From Thiobacillus sp. (lineage in GTDB: Bacteria; Pseudomonadota; Gammaproteobacteria; Burkholderiales; Thiobacillaceae), in NCBI GenBank assembly GCA_018262815.1, contig JADFDN010000010.1, positions 1 to 42,577 of the forward strand: a DNA stretch of 42,577 nt, read 5' to 3'. Of the stretch, positions 19,028 to 26,019 are shown one piece after another. The notes beneath the pieces are model-generated. The model did not search any database. It saw nothing but the letters and a program-made list of their open reading frames with translations, and had not been told where the DNA came from. Positions within the stretch are counted from its first letter, which is position 1, and each line of letters starts with the position of its first letter. Made by a program: the position numbers and the translations under genes.

Positions 19028-20137
19028 CTACCGTGGAACGATGTTGCCCTTGTCGTCGGAGAGGATGATTTCCACGCGCCGATTCATTTGGCGGCCGGCG
19101 GCATTGTTATTGCTGGCAACCGGATAGGCTTCGGCATAACCGCGTGTTTCAATGCGGTCGGCGCCAATGCCCATGCCGACCAAAGCCGACCGCACGGCAT
19201 CGGCGCGTCGTTCAGAGAGCGGCTGATTGATACTGCGACTGCCGGTGCTGTCAGTGTGGCCTTCGATCAACACCTTGCGCTCCGGGTATTGATTGAGGAA
19301 ATCAGCCAACTTTTGCACGTTGCGCACACCGCCCGCCGACAGCTGCGCCTTGTTGACAGCGAACAGCACGTCGCCCAGCGTGATCACCATGCCGCGCGGC
19401 GTTTGCTTGGCATCCAGTTCCTTGAGCTGCTGTTCCTGCTGCGCAATGAGCGCCTGGTCACGCTCCGCCTGGGCCCGGGCGGCTTCCAATGCCGCAGCTT
19501 GCTGATCGGCCGCTTGCTGCGCGGCCGCTGCCTGCTGCCTGGCGGTTTCTGCTTCGGCCAGTCTCGCTGCAATGAGGGCTTCGTCACGTTGAGCCTGGGC
19601 TCTCGCAGCCGCCAATGCGGCAGCCTGCTCTTCGGCGGTTTTCTGTGCGATCGCCGCCTGCTGCGTGGCGGCGTCGAGTTCAGCCTGTCTCGCTGCTATG
19701 AGCGCCCGATCGCGTTCCGCCTGCTCCTTGGCGGACTGTTGCGCGATCGCCGCCTGCCGTGTTGCGGCTTCGGCTTCCGCCGTTCTCGCTGCCAGGCGGA
19801 CCTGGTCGCGTTGGGCGGTAGCGTTGGCAATCGACTGCTCTGCCGCTTTCCGCCTCGCGGTTTCCTGTGCAATCGCCACCTGCTGCTTGGCCACATAGGC
19901 CAGTTGATTGACCTCGGCATCTTCACCTTTGCCCAATGCAGCATCCGCTTTTTTCAGCGTCTCGCCCGCTCGCTGCAACTCAACCGGCGCCAGATTCACC
20001 ACCTGGGGATTGGTTTGTGCACTGCTGTACAGGCCGCGCGCTTCATCGAGCGCCGTGCTTTTCGGAGGGATGGTGCTGCAGCCGGCGAGAATTCCGGCAG
20101 CGAGCAGGCTTAGGGAAACGTATCGATTGGTTTTCAT
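19028..20137 (-). CDS. DUF4398 and OmpA-domain outer-membrane lipoprotein
   Basis: 369 residues from an ATG with GGAG 6 bases upstream. Lipobox LLAAGILAGC puts the acylated cysteine near residue 19. Residues ~25-90 match the DUF4398 helical region (ARGLYSSAQTNPQV...). About 90-240 is an Ala/Gln-rich coiled coil with three to four related ~40-residue units built on patterns such as AAARAQAQRDEALIAARLAE. The C-terminus is an OmpA/MotB-type peptidoglycan-binding domain with LFAVNKAQLSAGG, GHTDSTGS and SERRADAV. The protein probably anchors the outer membrane to the cell wall, with the coil as a spacer. It follows the smaller DUF4398 gene by 18 bases, so the two form an operon. Confidence 0.9.
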   Translation of the reverse strand: MKTNRYVSLSLLAAGILAGCSTIPPKSTALDEARGLYSSAQTNPQVVNLAPVELQRAGETLKKADAALGKGEDAEVNQLAYVAKQQVAIAQETARRKAAEQSIANATAQRDQVRLAARTAEAEAATRQAAIAQQSAKEQAERDRALIAARQAELDAATQQAAIAQKTAEEQAAALAAARAQAQRDEALIAARLAEAETARQQAAAAQQAADQQAAALEAARAQAERDQALIAQQEQQLKELDAKQTPRGMVITLGDVLFAVNKAQLSAGGVRNVQKLADFLNQYPERKVLIEGHTDSTGSRSINQPLSERRADAVRSALVGMGIGADRIETRGYAEAYPVASNNNAAGRQMNRRVEIILSDDKGNIVPR

Positions 20138-20155
20138 GATGAGCTCCATTGATGA

Positions 20156-20548
20156 TTATTTGGATAGACGTTCGATTTCCTGGCGCAGCACGCGAATGTC
20201 TTCCTGCAGTGCGTCTGCCGCTTTTTGCGCCTTGGCTGAACGTGCCATCTCGGCCGACAGCTTGGCGTCAACCTCTGCCTGTTCTGCCAGCCGCAAAGCG
20301 AGCTCATAATCCTTCGCTGACATCGCCCGTTCGGCAGCTTCCAGCTTCTCCGACGCAGACCTGAACTGCACGGGCGCATACTGATTGCCTCCTGCGCTCA
20401 TCGCATTGCTCACTGCTGCCCTGGAAACGGCCATCTGCTCGTTTGGCGCTGAAGTGCTTGCGCAACCCGCCATCAACACGACAGCAGCAACGGCCAGGCC
20501 GGCCATTTGCATCACTTGTTTCGACTTGAGGAGATAAGTGTCTTTCAT
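20156..20548 (-). CDS. DUF4398 lipoprotein
   Basis: 130 residues. Signal peptide with lipobox VVLMAGC (cysteine at residue 29). The mature part is helical: AAVSNAMSAGGNQYAPVQF, then RSASEKLEAAERAMSAKDYE and Glu/Ala/Arg-rich repeats. This is the DUF4398 pattern, shared with the N-terminal part of the following OmpA protein. It lacks the OmpA domain and ends in a coiled coil (VLRQEIERLSK). First gene of a two-gene operon. Its upstream DNA holds two overlapping palindromes (20592-20607). Function is unknown; an outer-membrane or periplasmic structural role with its neighbour is inferred. Confidence 0.85.
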   Translation of the reverse strand: MKDTYLLKSKQVMQMAGLAVAAVVLMAGCASTSAPNEQMAVSRAAVSNAMSAGGNQYAPVQFRSASEKLEAAERAMSAKDYELALRLAEQAEVDAKLSAEMARSAKAQKAADALQEDIRVLRQEIERLSK

Positions 20549-20591
20549 CGTTTTTCACCCAGTAAGTTGGACATCGAATATCGAAGACACG

Positions 20592-20607
20592 CATTGCAAT
20601 GATCATT
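20592..20607. promoter_or_regulatory. overlapping palindromes upstream of the DUF4398 operon
   Basis: CATTGCAATG (20592-20601) and AATGATCATT (20598-20607) are each perfect 10-base palindromes and overlap by four bases. They lie about 45-60 bases before the DUF4398 start codon, where an operator could sit. No regulator is assigned. Confidence 0.35.
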
Positions 20608-21115
20608 CGATGCGATTGCAACGGCGTTCCGGTCAGCAAAGAAAACAGGGGGAACCCTGGAGGGCTTTCCCGTCAGGTTGGCGTCGAGCATGCTTCCTTC
20701 AAAGCACCACGGTATGCCACGAACATGGGGCCGTCTGTGCGACATCGCACACAACCGGCTTTTGGTATAGCACATCAATTTCAGCCCCAAGCGCCGCCGC
20801 AGGTGAAGCCACCTACCGCTTCTCCTGCCGCTCCTGGCAATTCGATTCTGCTTCGGCAACCTCGCGGAAGAAGGCTTTTCATATTCTTTCCGCTACGCGG
20901 CACGATCACGCGCCCTCCATCCTTCAACGCCAACGGTCAACACCGCGCACGCGTTATGTGCGCCACCGTACCGACTGCCCACACCCGCGTCGCTAAGCTG
21001 CAACGGAAGTTCAGACACGACCGAAGAACACGGCCCCTTGGGCGCCATGCACGACGGCTAGTCGCCAGGACCCCGATTCAAGTCGTCCCTGTTTCATTTA
21101 CATCTGGAGTCAACC
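20608..21115. other. intergenic region between divergent lipoprotein genes, with CRP-like palindrome
   Basis: About 500 bases without a credible gene; long frames here have poor starts and merely run into the BON gene. It contains TGTGCGACATCGCACA (20736-20751), an inverted repeat with 7-base arms and a 2-base centre. In layout it resembles the CRP-type site TGTGA-N6-TCACA (here TGTGC-N6-GCACA). Confidence 0.5.
20736..20751. promoter_or_regulatory. CRP-like inverted repeat
   Basis: TGTGCGA-CA-TCGCACA, perfect 7-base arms. It lies between the divergent DUF4398 and BON lipoprotein genes, in a region that encodes two Crp/Fnr-family proteins a few kilobases away. Binding by those proteins is a guess. 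Confidence 0.35.
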
Positions 21116-21430
21116 ATGAATACATTCAGCAAAACGCTTTCCGCGGCCTTGCTCGCCGTTACGCTGGCATCCGTCGTCGGATGCGCATCCACCTCGCAGC
21201 AGGAGGGAACCGGCGAGTATGTCGACGATGCGGTCATCACCACCAAAGTGAAGGCAGCGATCTTCAACGAACCGACCCTGAAATCGACCGAGATCAATGT
21301 CGAGACCTTCAAGGGCGTGGTTCAGTTGAGCGGCTTCGTCAATTCCCAGGCCGACATCGGAAAGGCCGTCAGCCTCGCACGCAGCGTGAAGGGCGTGACC
21401 GGCGTCAAGAACGACATGCGCCTGAAATAA
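21116..21430 (+). CDS. BON-domain lipoprotein (copy 1)
   Basis: 104 residues. Lipobox LASVVGC gives an acylated cysteine at residue 23, followed by the linker ASTSQQEGTGEYVDD. The rest is a single BON domain: ITTKVKAAIFNEPTLKSTEI, then VETFKGVVQLSGFV and ARSVKGVTGVKNDM. BON domains bind phospholipid membranes; single-BON lipoproteins are osmotic and envelope stress proteins (OsmY relatives). GGAG lies 6 bases before the ATG. It has the same length as, and is clearly paralogous to, the minus-strand protein at 24528-24842. A terminator-like hairpin follows the stop codon. Confidence 0.88.
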   Translation: MNTFSKTLSAALLAVTLASVVGCASTSQQEGTGEYVDDAVITTKVKAAIFNEPTLKSTEINVETFKGVVQLSGFVNSQADIGKAVSLARSVKGVTGVKNDMRLK

Positions 21431-21445
21431 GTGGCTGCTGATCGC

Positions 21446-21485
21446 AAGCCGCCTGCTGGACACCATGCCCGGCAGCGGCTTTTCA
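21446..21485 (+). terminator. terminator after BON gene copy 1
   Basis: AAGCCGC CTGC ... GGCA GCGGCTTTT: a stem of six pairs plus three more after a bulge, with a ~15-base loop, followed by TTTT. It starts about 15 bases after the stop codon. Confidence 0.55.
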
Positions 21486-21590
21486 ATCTGGGCGCGCCAT
21501 TTGCAATGGGTTCAGGAGTGTCTAGATTTAAAGGGTGGCTGAAATTGTCATTCGAATGCGCAATTCCCGTTATCGAGAGGAAAAACATCC

Positions 21591-21926
21591 ATGAGCACTA
21601 AAAATCCATTAGCCGAAGCCGAATCGGCTGGCGTGACAAAAGAGCAGCTGATCAACGATTTCAAGGTGGTGGTCGCCGATGCGGAAGCTCTGCTAAAAGC
21701 CACGGCTGGCCAGGGCGGTGAAACCATGGCTGCGGCACGCGCGAAGATCCTGGAGTCGCTCACAGCAGCAAAAGAGAAAATAACCGACGCCGAGCATGCC
21801 CTGGTCGCTCGGACCAAGGCGGCAGCCAAGGCAACGGATGAATATGTCCACGTTCATCCATGGCAGTCCATCGGCATCGCTGCAAGCGTCGGCGTGGTGA
21901 TCGGCCTGCTGATCGGGCGTCGCTAA
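21591..21926 (+). CDS. DUF883 (ElaB/YqjD-like) membrane-anchored protein
   Basis: 111 residues: a long amphipathic helix (LINDFKVVVADAEALLKATA, then repeated Ala/Lys/Glu segments) and a C-terminal membrane anchor (SIGIAASVGVVIGLLIGRR) preceded by the family motif VHVHPWQ. E. coli YqjD and ElaB of this family sit in the inner membrane by the C-terminus and bind ribosomes in stationary phase. GAGAGG lies 8-10 bases before the ATG. First gene of a three-gene operon with the holin-like and YqjK-like genes (7-base gap, then 4-base overlap), the same order as E. coli yqjD-yqjE-yqjK. Confidence 0.9.
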   Translation: MSTKNPLAEAESAGVTKEQLINDFKVVVADAEALLKATAGQGGETMAAARAKILESLTAAKEKITDAEHALVARTKAAAKATDEYVHVHPWQSIGIAASVGVVIGLLIGRR

Positions 21927-21933
21927 CTAGGCG

Positions 21934-22326
21934 ATGACTGAGGAGTCGCACGCTGCAAGCGGGGGGCTGTTCGACTCCCTGAAAACGCTGTCGGTGAGCC
22001 TGGTCGGCATCGTTCACACCCGGCTCGAGCTGTTGTCTACGGATATTGCCGAAGAGCGGGAACACCTGATCACATTGCTGGTGCTGGTTCTGCTTGCCCT
22101 GTTTTGCCTGGGCGTCGGCGTGGTGCTGCTGGCGATGCTGATTGTGGTTGCCTTCTGGGAATCCCACCGGCTTCTGGCGCTGGGCGGGGTAACCGGATTT
22201 TTTCTGCTGGCAGCCGCCGGAATGGCGTGGCTCGCTGTACACAAGACCCGAACCCGGCCGCGACTGTTCGCTGCAAGCCTGGCTGAACTCTCCAAAGACC
22301 GGCAGCACCTCACTTCCGGATCATGA
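21934..22326 (+). CDS. YqjE-like (phage-holin-3_6 family) membrane protein
   Basis: 130 residues. An amphipathic N-terminus with LFDSLKTLSVSLVGIVHTRL and LELLSTDIAEERE is typical of the YqjE/holin-X family, followed by two membrane hairpin segments (about 48-75 and 85-105) and a basic tail. Despite the family name there is no phage context. It lies between the DUF883 and YqjK-like genes and probably works with them at the inner membrane under stationary-phase or osmotic stress (inference from E. coli synteny). Its stop codon overlaps the next start as ATGA, so the two are translationally coupled. Confidence 0.88.
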   Translation: MTEESHAASGGLFDSLKTLSVSLVGIVHTRLELLSTDIAEEREHLITLLVLVLLALFCLGVGVVLLAMLIVVAFWESHRLLALGGVTGFFLLAAAGMAWLAVHKTRTRPRLFAASLAELSKDRQHLTSGS

Positions 22327-22601
22327 ACAAGAAATCAGTCCGTCTGGCCGAACGTCGCCGCCTGCTTATCGCGCAGGCCGAGGCCCAGCGCACTGCGCTG
22401 GCGCACAATCTGGCGCCGTGGCGTGCGCGCCTGGCGCTGGCCGACCGGGGGATCGCGGCGGTTCGCTATGTCAGAAGTCGCCCTGGCTTGCTGCTGGCAG
22501 GCGCGCTGCTGGTGGCGGCCTTGCGCGCGCGGCGCGTCGGCACATGGCTGCAGCGCGGCTGGCTGGCATGGCAGATCAGGCAGAGGCTGTTCAGACGCTG
22601 A
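22323..22601 (+). CDS. YqjK-like protein
   Basis: 92 residues, strongly basic, with an Arg/Ala-rich N-terminal helix (RLAERRRLLIAQAEAQRTAL) and one hydrophobic segment (PGLLLAGALLVAALRARR). Size, composition and position as third gene after YqjD- and YqjE-like genes match YqjK. It starts within the upstream stop codon (ATGA). It converges with the hemolysin III gene 9 bases on. Confidence 0.75.
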   Translation: MNKKSVRLAERRRLLIAQAEAQRTALAHNLAPWRARLALADRGIAAVRYVRSRPGLLLAGALLVAALRARRVGTWLQRGWLAWQIRQRLFRR

Positions 22602-22602
22602 A

Positions 22603-22618
22603 CGGCCTGCTCAGGCCG
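22603..22618. terminator. inverted repeat between convergent genes
   Basis: CGGCCTG-CT-CAGGCCG, perfect 7-base arms, spans the 9-base gap between the yqjK-like stop and the hemolysin III stop. It has no T-run, so a terminator role is only suggested by position. Confidence 0.35.
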
Positions 22619-23282
22619 CATACCCGAGCACGGCGAAGTAATGACAGGCGGTGCCTGCCATGACAAACAAATGCCAGATGAAATGACCGTATCGCAGGCG
22701 CGAATCCAGCGCAAAGAAAACCACCCCTAGCGTGTAAGCCAGACCGCCGGCGACCAGCCATAGCAGACCGGTTGCAGGCACGCGTTCAGACAGGGGCTGG
22801 GCGGCGATCACGATCAGCCAACCCATCAGCAGATACAGGCTGGTGGTGAGGACGGGATGGGTCAGCCGGTTCAACGCCTTCAGCGTCACGCCGGCCACGG
22901 CAATGCCCCATACCAGCCCGAGCAGCGTCCAGCCCCAGGTTCCGTTCAGCGCGCCCAGGGTAAAGGGGGTGTACGTTCCCGCGATGAGCAGAAAGATCGC
23001 CGAGTGTTCGATGATCCGGAACACCCGCTTGGCGTGGCCGATCGGCAGCGCGTGATACAGGGTTGAGGCCAGATATAGCAGCACCATGGTGGCGACGAAG
23101 ATGCTCGCGCCGGCGATGAACCTGGCATCGCCCTGCCGCACCGCATGCAGGACGAGATACGGGGCTGCCACAAGCGACGCAATCAGTCCAAGTCCGTGAC
23201 TCAGGCTGTTTGCGATTTCTTCCTGGCGCGATTGCGCGCGTCTGGATGCTGCACGTGACTGACTCACGACCTCTGCTCCCAC
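22611..23282 (-). CDS. hemolysin III / PAQR-family membrane protein (YqfA/TrhA-like)
   Basis: 223 residues with seven membrane segments. The PAQR signatures are present: EEIANSLSHGLG near residue 21, STLYHALPIGHAKR at the end of the second-third helices, EHSAIFLLIAGTYTP, and HFIWHLFVMAGTACHY near the C-terminus, with the His residues that bind zinc in this superfamily. Bacterial members such as YqfA/TrhA affect membrane energetics and lipid homeostasis; the name hemolysin is historical and does not imply a toxin. It stands alone, convergent with the yqjDEK-like operon. Confidence 0.88.
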   Translation of the reverse strand: MGAEVVSQSRAASRRAQSRQEEIANSLSHGLGLIASLVAAPYLVLHAVRQGDARFIAGASIFVATMVLLYLASTLYHALPIGHAKRVFRIIEHSAIFLLIAGTYTPFTLGALNGTWGWTLLGLVWGIAVAGVTLKALNRLTHPVLTTSLYLLMGWLIVIAAQPLSERVPATGLLWLVAGGLAYTLGVVFFALDSRLRYGHFIWHLFVMAGTACHYFAVLGYAA

Positions 23283-23463
23283 AGCCTAGATCCGAGCCCT
23301 GTGGATCATCGACCCGCATGGGCACACGAGACTCATCCCCCCAACAGCCTAATGGCACCGTTGGAGGGCGCTCAAATCATTCCGCAAGAAATACGCGCGA
23401 CACCGGCCGGACGCCGATACCGAGCCCGACTCGACCACAGCCGGTTGACTCAACGTGGCCCCA

Positions 23464-23497
23464 GCCAGGCTTCGCGGTTCAAGAAACCGTGACTGGC
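23464..23497. repeat. imperfect inverted repeat after the 23.5 kb gene
   Basis: GCCAG...GCGGTT-CAAGA-AACCG...CTGGC forms a two-part hairpin just beyond the stop of the minus-strand exported protein gene. It lacks a T-run. It may end that transcript or stabilise its 3' end. Confidence 0.3.
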
Positions 23498-23504
23498 TTC
23501 CCCG

Positions 23505-24191
23505 TCATCTCCGCTGCTGATCCCGGTCCTGCCGTTGATCCTGACGCTGATCACCACCCCGGCCGCGCTGCTGACCCTGGTCCCGCTTCTCATAGCGCTC
23601 CTGATACTGTTTTTGCACGACAGGATCACGCGGCTGATAGCGGTAACGCTCCTGGTTGATCTCGCGCTGCTGCTCCATCTGCCGGGGATACTGATCCCTC
23701 GAATACTGCCTCTGGAAGGAGGGAAGGGGGGCAGGCGGCGGGGCCGCGTGACGGTCCCCCTTGTCCCAGCCGCTTCGGTTTTGTTCCCAGTTGTGGCCCC
23801 AGTGATCATCCCAGCGAGGTGGCGTGTTGGGTTGCCATGAGCGGAAATACGAAGGCGGCTGGCGGTAATAACGCACGGGAACCCTCAGGACATACACCGG
23901 CACGGCATACGGCTCGACAAACCACCAGGGCCCGTTGTACCAGGAGCTCGCGTACCAGTTGTCCGCATGGAAGACCCAGTACAACCCGTCGTAGAAAAAG
24001 AAGTTCGCTTGCAGCCCGGGCGCGTAGTAGACCGGGTGCCCTGGCACGCGGACGAGACGCGGATAGGACGGCACGTTGATCCCGATGCTGACGTGCGGGG
24101 TTCCGATCGCGATACTCACCTGAGCGGCAGACGCGGCCAGAGGGGACATCAGCACCCCCATCACCAGGATCAGGTTGCGAATTTTCATCAT
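23505..24191 (-). CDS. hypothetical exported Trp/Tyr-rich protein
   Basis: 228 residues. A signal peptide (ILVMGVLMSPLAASA) is followed by a segment of repeated short beta motifs with Tyr, Trp and Pro: VSIGINVPSYPRLVRVPGHP, FFFYDGLYWVFHADNWYASS and WYNGPWWFVEP. This pattern is shared by a family of small proteobacterial exported proteins of unknown role (YXWGXW-like). From about residue 115 it becomes highly polar, with Gln/Arg/Asp repeats to the end (QRQDQRQDRDQQRR), probably disordered. AGGAG lies 6 bases before the first ATG. It heads a minus-strand group but is well separated from its neighbours. Confidence 0.72.
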   Translation of the reverse strand: MMKIRNLILVMGVLMSPLAASAAQVSIAIGTPHVSIGINVPSYPRLVRVPGHPVYYAPGLQANFFFYDGLYWVFHADNWYASSWYNGPWWFVEPYAVPVYVLRVPVRYYRQPPSYFRSWQPNTPPRWDDHWGHNWEQNRSGWDKGDRHAAPPPAPLPSFQRQYSRDQYPRQMEQQREINQERYRYQPRDPVVQKQYQERYEKRDQGQQRGRGGDQRQDQRQDRDQQRR

Positions 24192-24299
24192 TTTGAGCTC
24201 CTATTGAAAAACAGAGTCGCAGTCGAACTTGGCCGCACAAACCGGGCGGGACCGGCTCGATTACCTGTCTGACGGCAGCCGGATACCAGGCGCCACCGC

Positions 24300-24437
24300 T
24301 CAGCGGCGAATGAAACGGAGCAGGATCACCACGACCGCGATGACCAGAAGAAGGTGAATGAATCCGCCCATGGTGTAGGAGGTCACCAAACCCAGCAACC
24401 ACAGGATGATGAGGATGACTGCAATGGTCTCAAGCAT
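24300..24437 (-). CDS. small hydrophobic lmo0937-type membrane protein
   Basis: 45 residues: MLETIAVILIILWLLGLVTS followed by YTMGGFIHLLLVIAVVVILL and RFIRR, two membrane segments with a short Thr-Met-Gly-Gly turn. This matches the widespread lmo0937-family small proteins of unknown function. GGGAG lies 8 bases before the ATG. It follows the BON gene copy 2 after about 90 bases containing a strong hairpin, so it may be its downstream operon partner. A broken copy lies at 1076-1221. Proteins of this type often sit beside BON, CsbD and DUF883 stress genes. Confidence 0.85.
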   Translation of the reverse strand: MLETIAVILIILWLLGLVTSYTMGGFIHLLLVIAVVVILLRFIRR

Positions 24438-24474
24438 GTTTGCCACTCCCGCTGAAATTGGTTGGCGGCCGACC

Positions 24475-24500
24475 CACGGCACCCGACAAGGGATGCCGTG
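24475..24500 (-). other. hairpin between BON copy 2 and lmo0937-type gene
   Basis: CACGGCA-(T)-CCC-TTGTC-GGG-TGCCGTG on the minus strand: seven outer plus three inner pairs and a small bulge. No T-run follows. It may attenuate read-through or be an RNA-processing site within an operon. Confidence 0.45.
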
Positions 24501-24527
24501 AGCCGGCTTGCGTTGGGCGATTTACCG

Positions 24528-24842
24528 TCACTTGATCTGCATGTCGTTCTTGACGGAAGTGACGCCTTTGACGCTGCGCGCCAGCTCGATTGCCCGGTTC
24601 GCTGCAGCCTGCGAGCTCACGAAGCCACTCAGCTGAACCTCGCCCTTGAAGGTCTTGACCTTGATCTCCAGCACCTTCGTCAGGGGATCCTCGATGATGA
24701 GCGCCTTCACCTTGGTGGTAATGACAGTGTCGTCGACATACTCGCCGGTTCCCTGTTGTGTGGATGTCGATGCGCATCCGGTGACGGTCCCCAGCGAAAC
24801 GGCCAGGAAAACGCCGGTAATAAGCGTGTTGAATGATTTCAT
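24528..24842 (-). CDS. BON-domain lipoprotein (copy 2)
   Basis: 104 residues, exactly the length of the plus-strand BON lipoprotein at 21116. Signal peptide with lipobox SLGTVTGC, then ASTSTQQGTGEYVDDTVITT and a single BON domain ending ARSVKGVTSVKNDMQIK. The two copies agree closely in the linker and both ends and differ mainly in the middle of the domain, so they arose by duplication. I chose the ATG at 24842 because AAAGG precedes it; the longer frame upstream only translates a tandem DNA repeat. Likely a periplasm-facing outer-membrane stress lipoprotein. Confidence 0.88.
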   Translation of the reverse strand: MKSFNTLITGVFLAVSLGTVTGCASTSTQQGTGEYVDDTVITTKVKALIIEDPLTKVLEIKVKTFKGEVQLSGFVSSQAAANRAIELARSVKGVTSVKNDMQIK

Positions 24843-24853
24843 GGTGACACCTT

Positions 24854-24883
24854 TAAGGTTGGGTTGGATAAGGTTGGGTTGGA
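24854..24883. repeat. two tandem 15-base repeats in the BON copy 2 leader
   Basis: TAAGGTTGGGTTGGA occurs twice in a row (24854-24868 and 24869-24883), 11 bases upstream of the BON copy 2 start codon. In the transcript each unit is TCCAACCCAACCTTA, so the leader is pyrimidine-rich. Confidence 0.85.
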
Positions 24884-25105
24884 AAAACCGCTGCGCCATT
24901 CGAAGATGCAGCGGATTGCATGAGTGAGGCGCGGTGATGTTCTCTACCGCACATCTCTAAAGCTAGTAAAAGCAAGGAAATAAGCGAGATGAAAGTCAGG
25001 CAAGCCTGCCCGCTCATTGATAGACGGGCTTCCCCGGCCCGAATCACCTGGCTACCCCCAAGGCCCCCTTTTTGACTCGGTTCGGGGCGCAGGCCGATTC
25101 ATCCG

Positions 25106-25813
25106 CTAACCCATCACCCGGGCATAAATCGCATTGTCGGCCTCGTAGCACCCACAGGAAGCGGCTTCCAGTCCCTTGCGATCCAACACCGTGATGTCAC
25201 CGCGGCGATAGCTGATCAGTTTGCGGTCGTGCAGCGAGCAGGCGGCCTTGGTGACGCCGACGCGGCGCACGCCGAGCATGAAGGCGAGGAACTCGTGCGT
25301 GACATGAAACGCGTCCGAGTGCGCCCGGTCCTCCGTCATCAGGAGCCAGCGGGCGAGTCGCGCCTCGACCACATGGAAACGGGTGCAGGCCGCAGTTTGC
25401 GCAATCTGCCCCATCACCACATAGAGGTAGCGCTTCAGTTCCCGCTGCAATGCAGGGCTCAATCCGAGTTCGCGGCGAAACGTCACGGCCTTCATCCGCA
25501 GCGCCGGCCCGGCACCCTGCACCACGGCATGCAGCGGCGACACATCCACTCCGAGGATGAGAGTGACCCCGAGCATGCCTTCGTTGCCGACCAGGCCCAC
25601 CTCCAGGCTGGAGCAGCCATCGACCGGGGTGGTCAGGGAGACGAAACTTTCTGTTGGAAAGTAGACATGACGAATACGCTCGCCCGGTTCGGCCAGGACG
25701 TCGGCAAACCCCAGCTCGACGGGCTCGCACGCTGCCAGAAAACGCTGGTGATCCTTGCGCGGCAAGGAATCGAGCAGCCGATTGGTGGCGAGGTCAGACT
25801 GGGCACGCGGCAC
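25106..25813 (-). CDS. Crp/Fnr-family transcription regulator (copy 1)
   Basis: 235 residues. A cyclic-nucleotide-binding-like jelly roll (about 15-140: [34 protein letters not shown]) is followed by a helix and a Crp-type winged HTH (about 165-215) with [17 protein letters not shown] as the DNA-reading helices and [17 protein letters not shown] as the wing. No Fnr-type cysteine cluster is visible at the N-terminus, and typical cAMP-binding residues are not clear, so the ligand is unknown. I chose a GTG start at 25813 because AGGAG lies 6 bases upstream and the match to copy 2 begins soon after. An inverted repeat at 25904-25923 lies upstream. Confidence 0.88.
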   Translation of the reverse strand: MPRAQSDLATNRLLDSLPRKDHQRFLAACEPVELGFADVLAEPGERIRHVYFPTESFVSLTTPVDGCSSLEVGLVGNEGMLGVTLILGVDVSPLHAVVQGAGPALRMKAVTFRRELGLSPALQRELKRYLYVVMGQIAQTAACTRFHVVEARLARWLLMTEDRAHSDAFHVTHEFLAFMLGVRRVGVTKAACSLHDRKLISYRRGDITVLDRKGLEAASCGCYEADNAIYARVMG

Positions 25814-25903
25814 ATGGCACTCCTGAAGTGAAGAAATCCGGCAGGCAGGCTGCAATGCCATACCGAGGCCGCACCCAGGACGAGGGTTTTCCCAAGAGAG
25901 GCA

Positions 25904-25923
25904 TTTCACAGCATGGAGTGAAA
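25904..25923. promoter_or_regulatory. inverted repeat upstream of Crp/Fnr copy 1
   Basis: TTTCAC-N8-GTGAAA, perfect 6-base arms, about 90-110 bases before the GTG start of the regulator. It could be an autoregulatory operator. Confidence 0.35.
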
Positions 25924-26019
25924 CGCAAGGCTTGTCTGGGCGGTAGCGCACAGAACGAATCTGCCCGCCAGAATGATGCGCGCCATGACGTCGAGTGAAA
26001 CCGGCCCCGGGCAGCCGCT

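Noticed and set aside
19350-19900. CRISPR-like repeats
   Set aside because: The repeated DNA encodes coiled-coil units of a protein and lacks uniform repeats and spacers.
18821-20113. Plus-strand frame opposite the OmpA lipoprotein
   Set aside because: The repetitive product reflects the coiled-coil repeats of the real minus-strand gene.
20599-21441. Plus-strand frame running through the gap into the BON gene
   Set aside because: Upstream part is Pro/Arg-rich without a family; the downstream part is an alternate frame of the BON gene.
21934-22326. Phage holin as evidence of a prophage
   Set aside because: The YqjE family is chromosomal; no integrase, capsid, lysis or att sequences are near.
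22611-23282. Hemolysin III as a virulence toxin
   Set aside because: It is a PAQR-type seven-helix membrane protein; the family name does not establish hemolytic activity.
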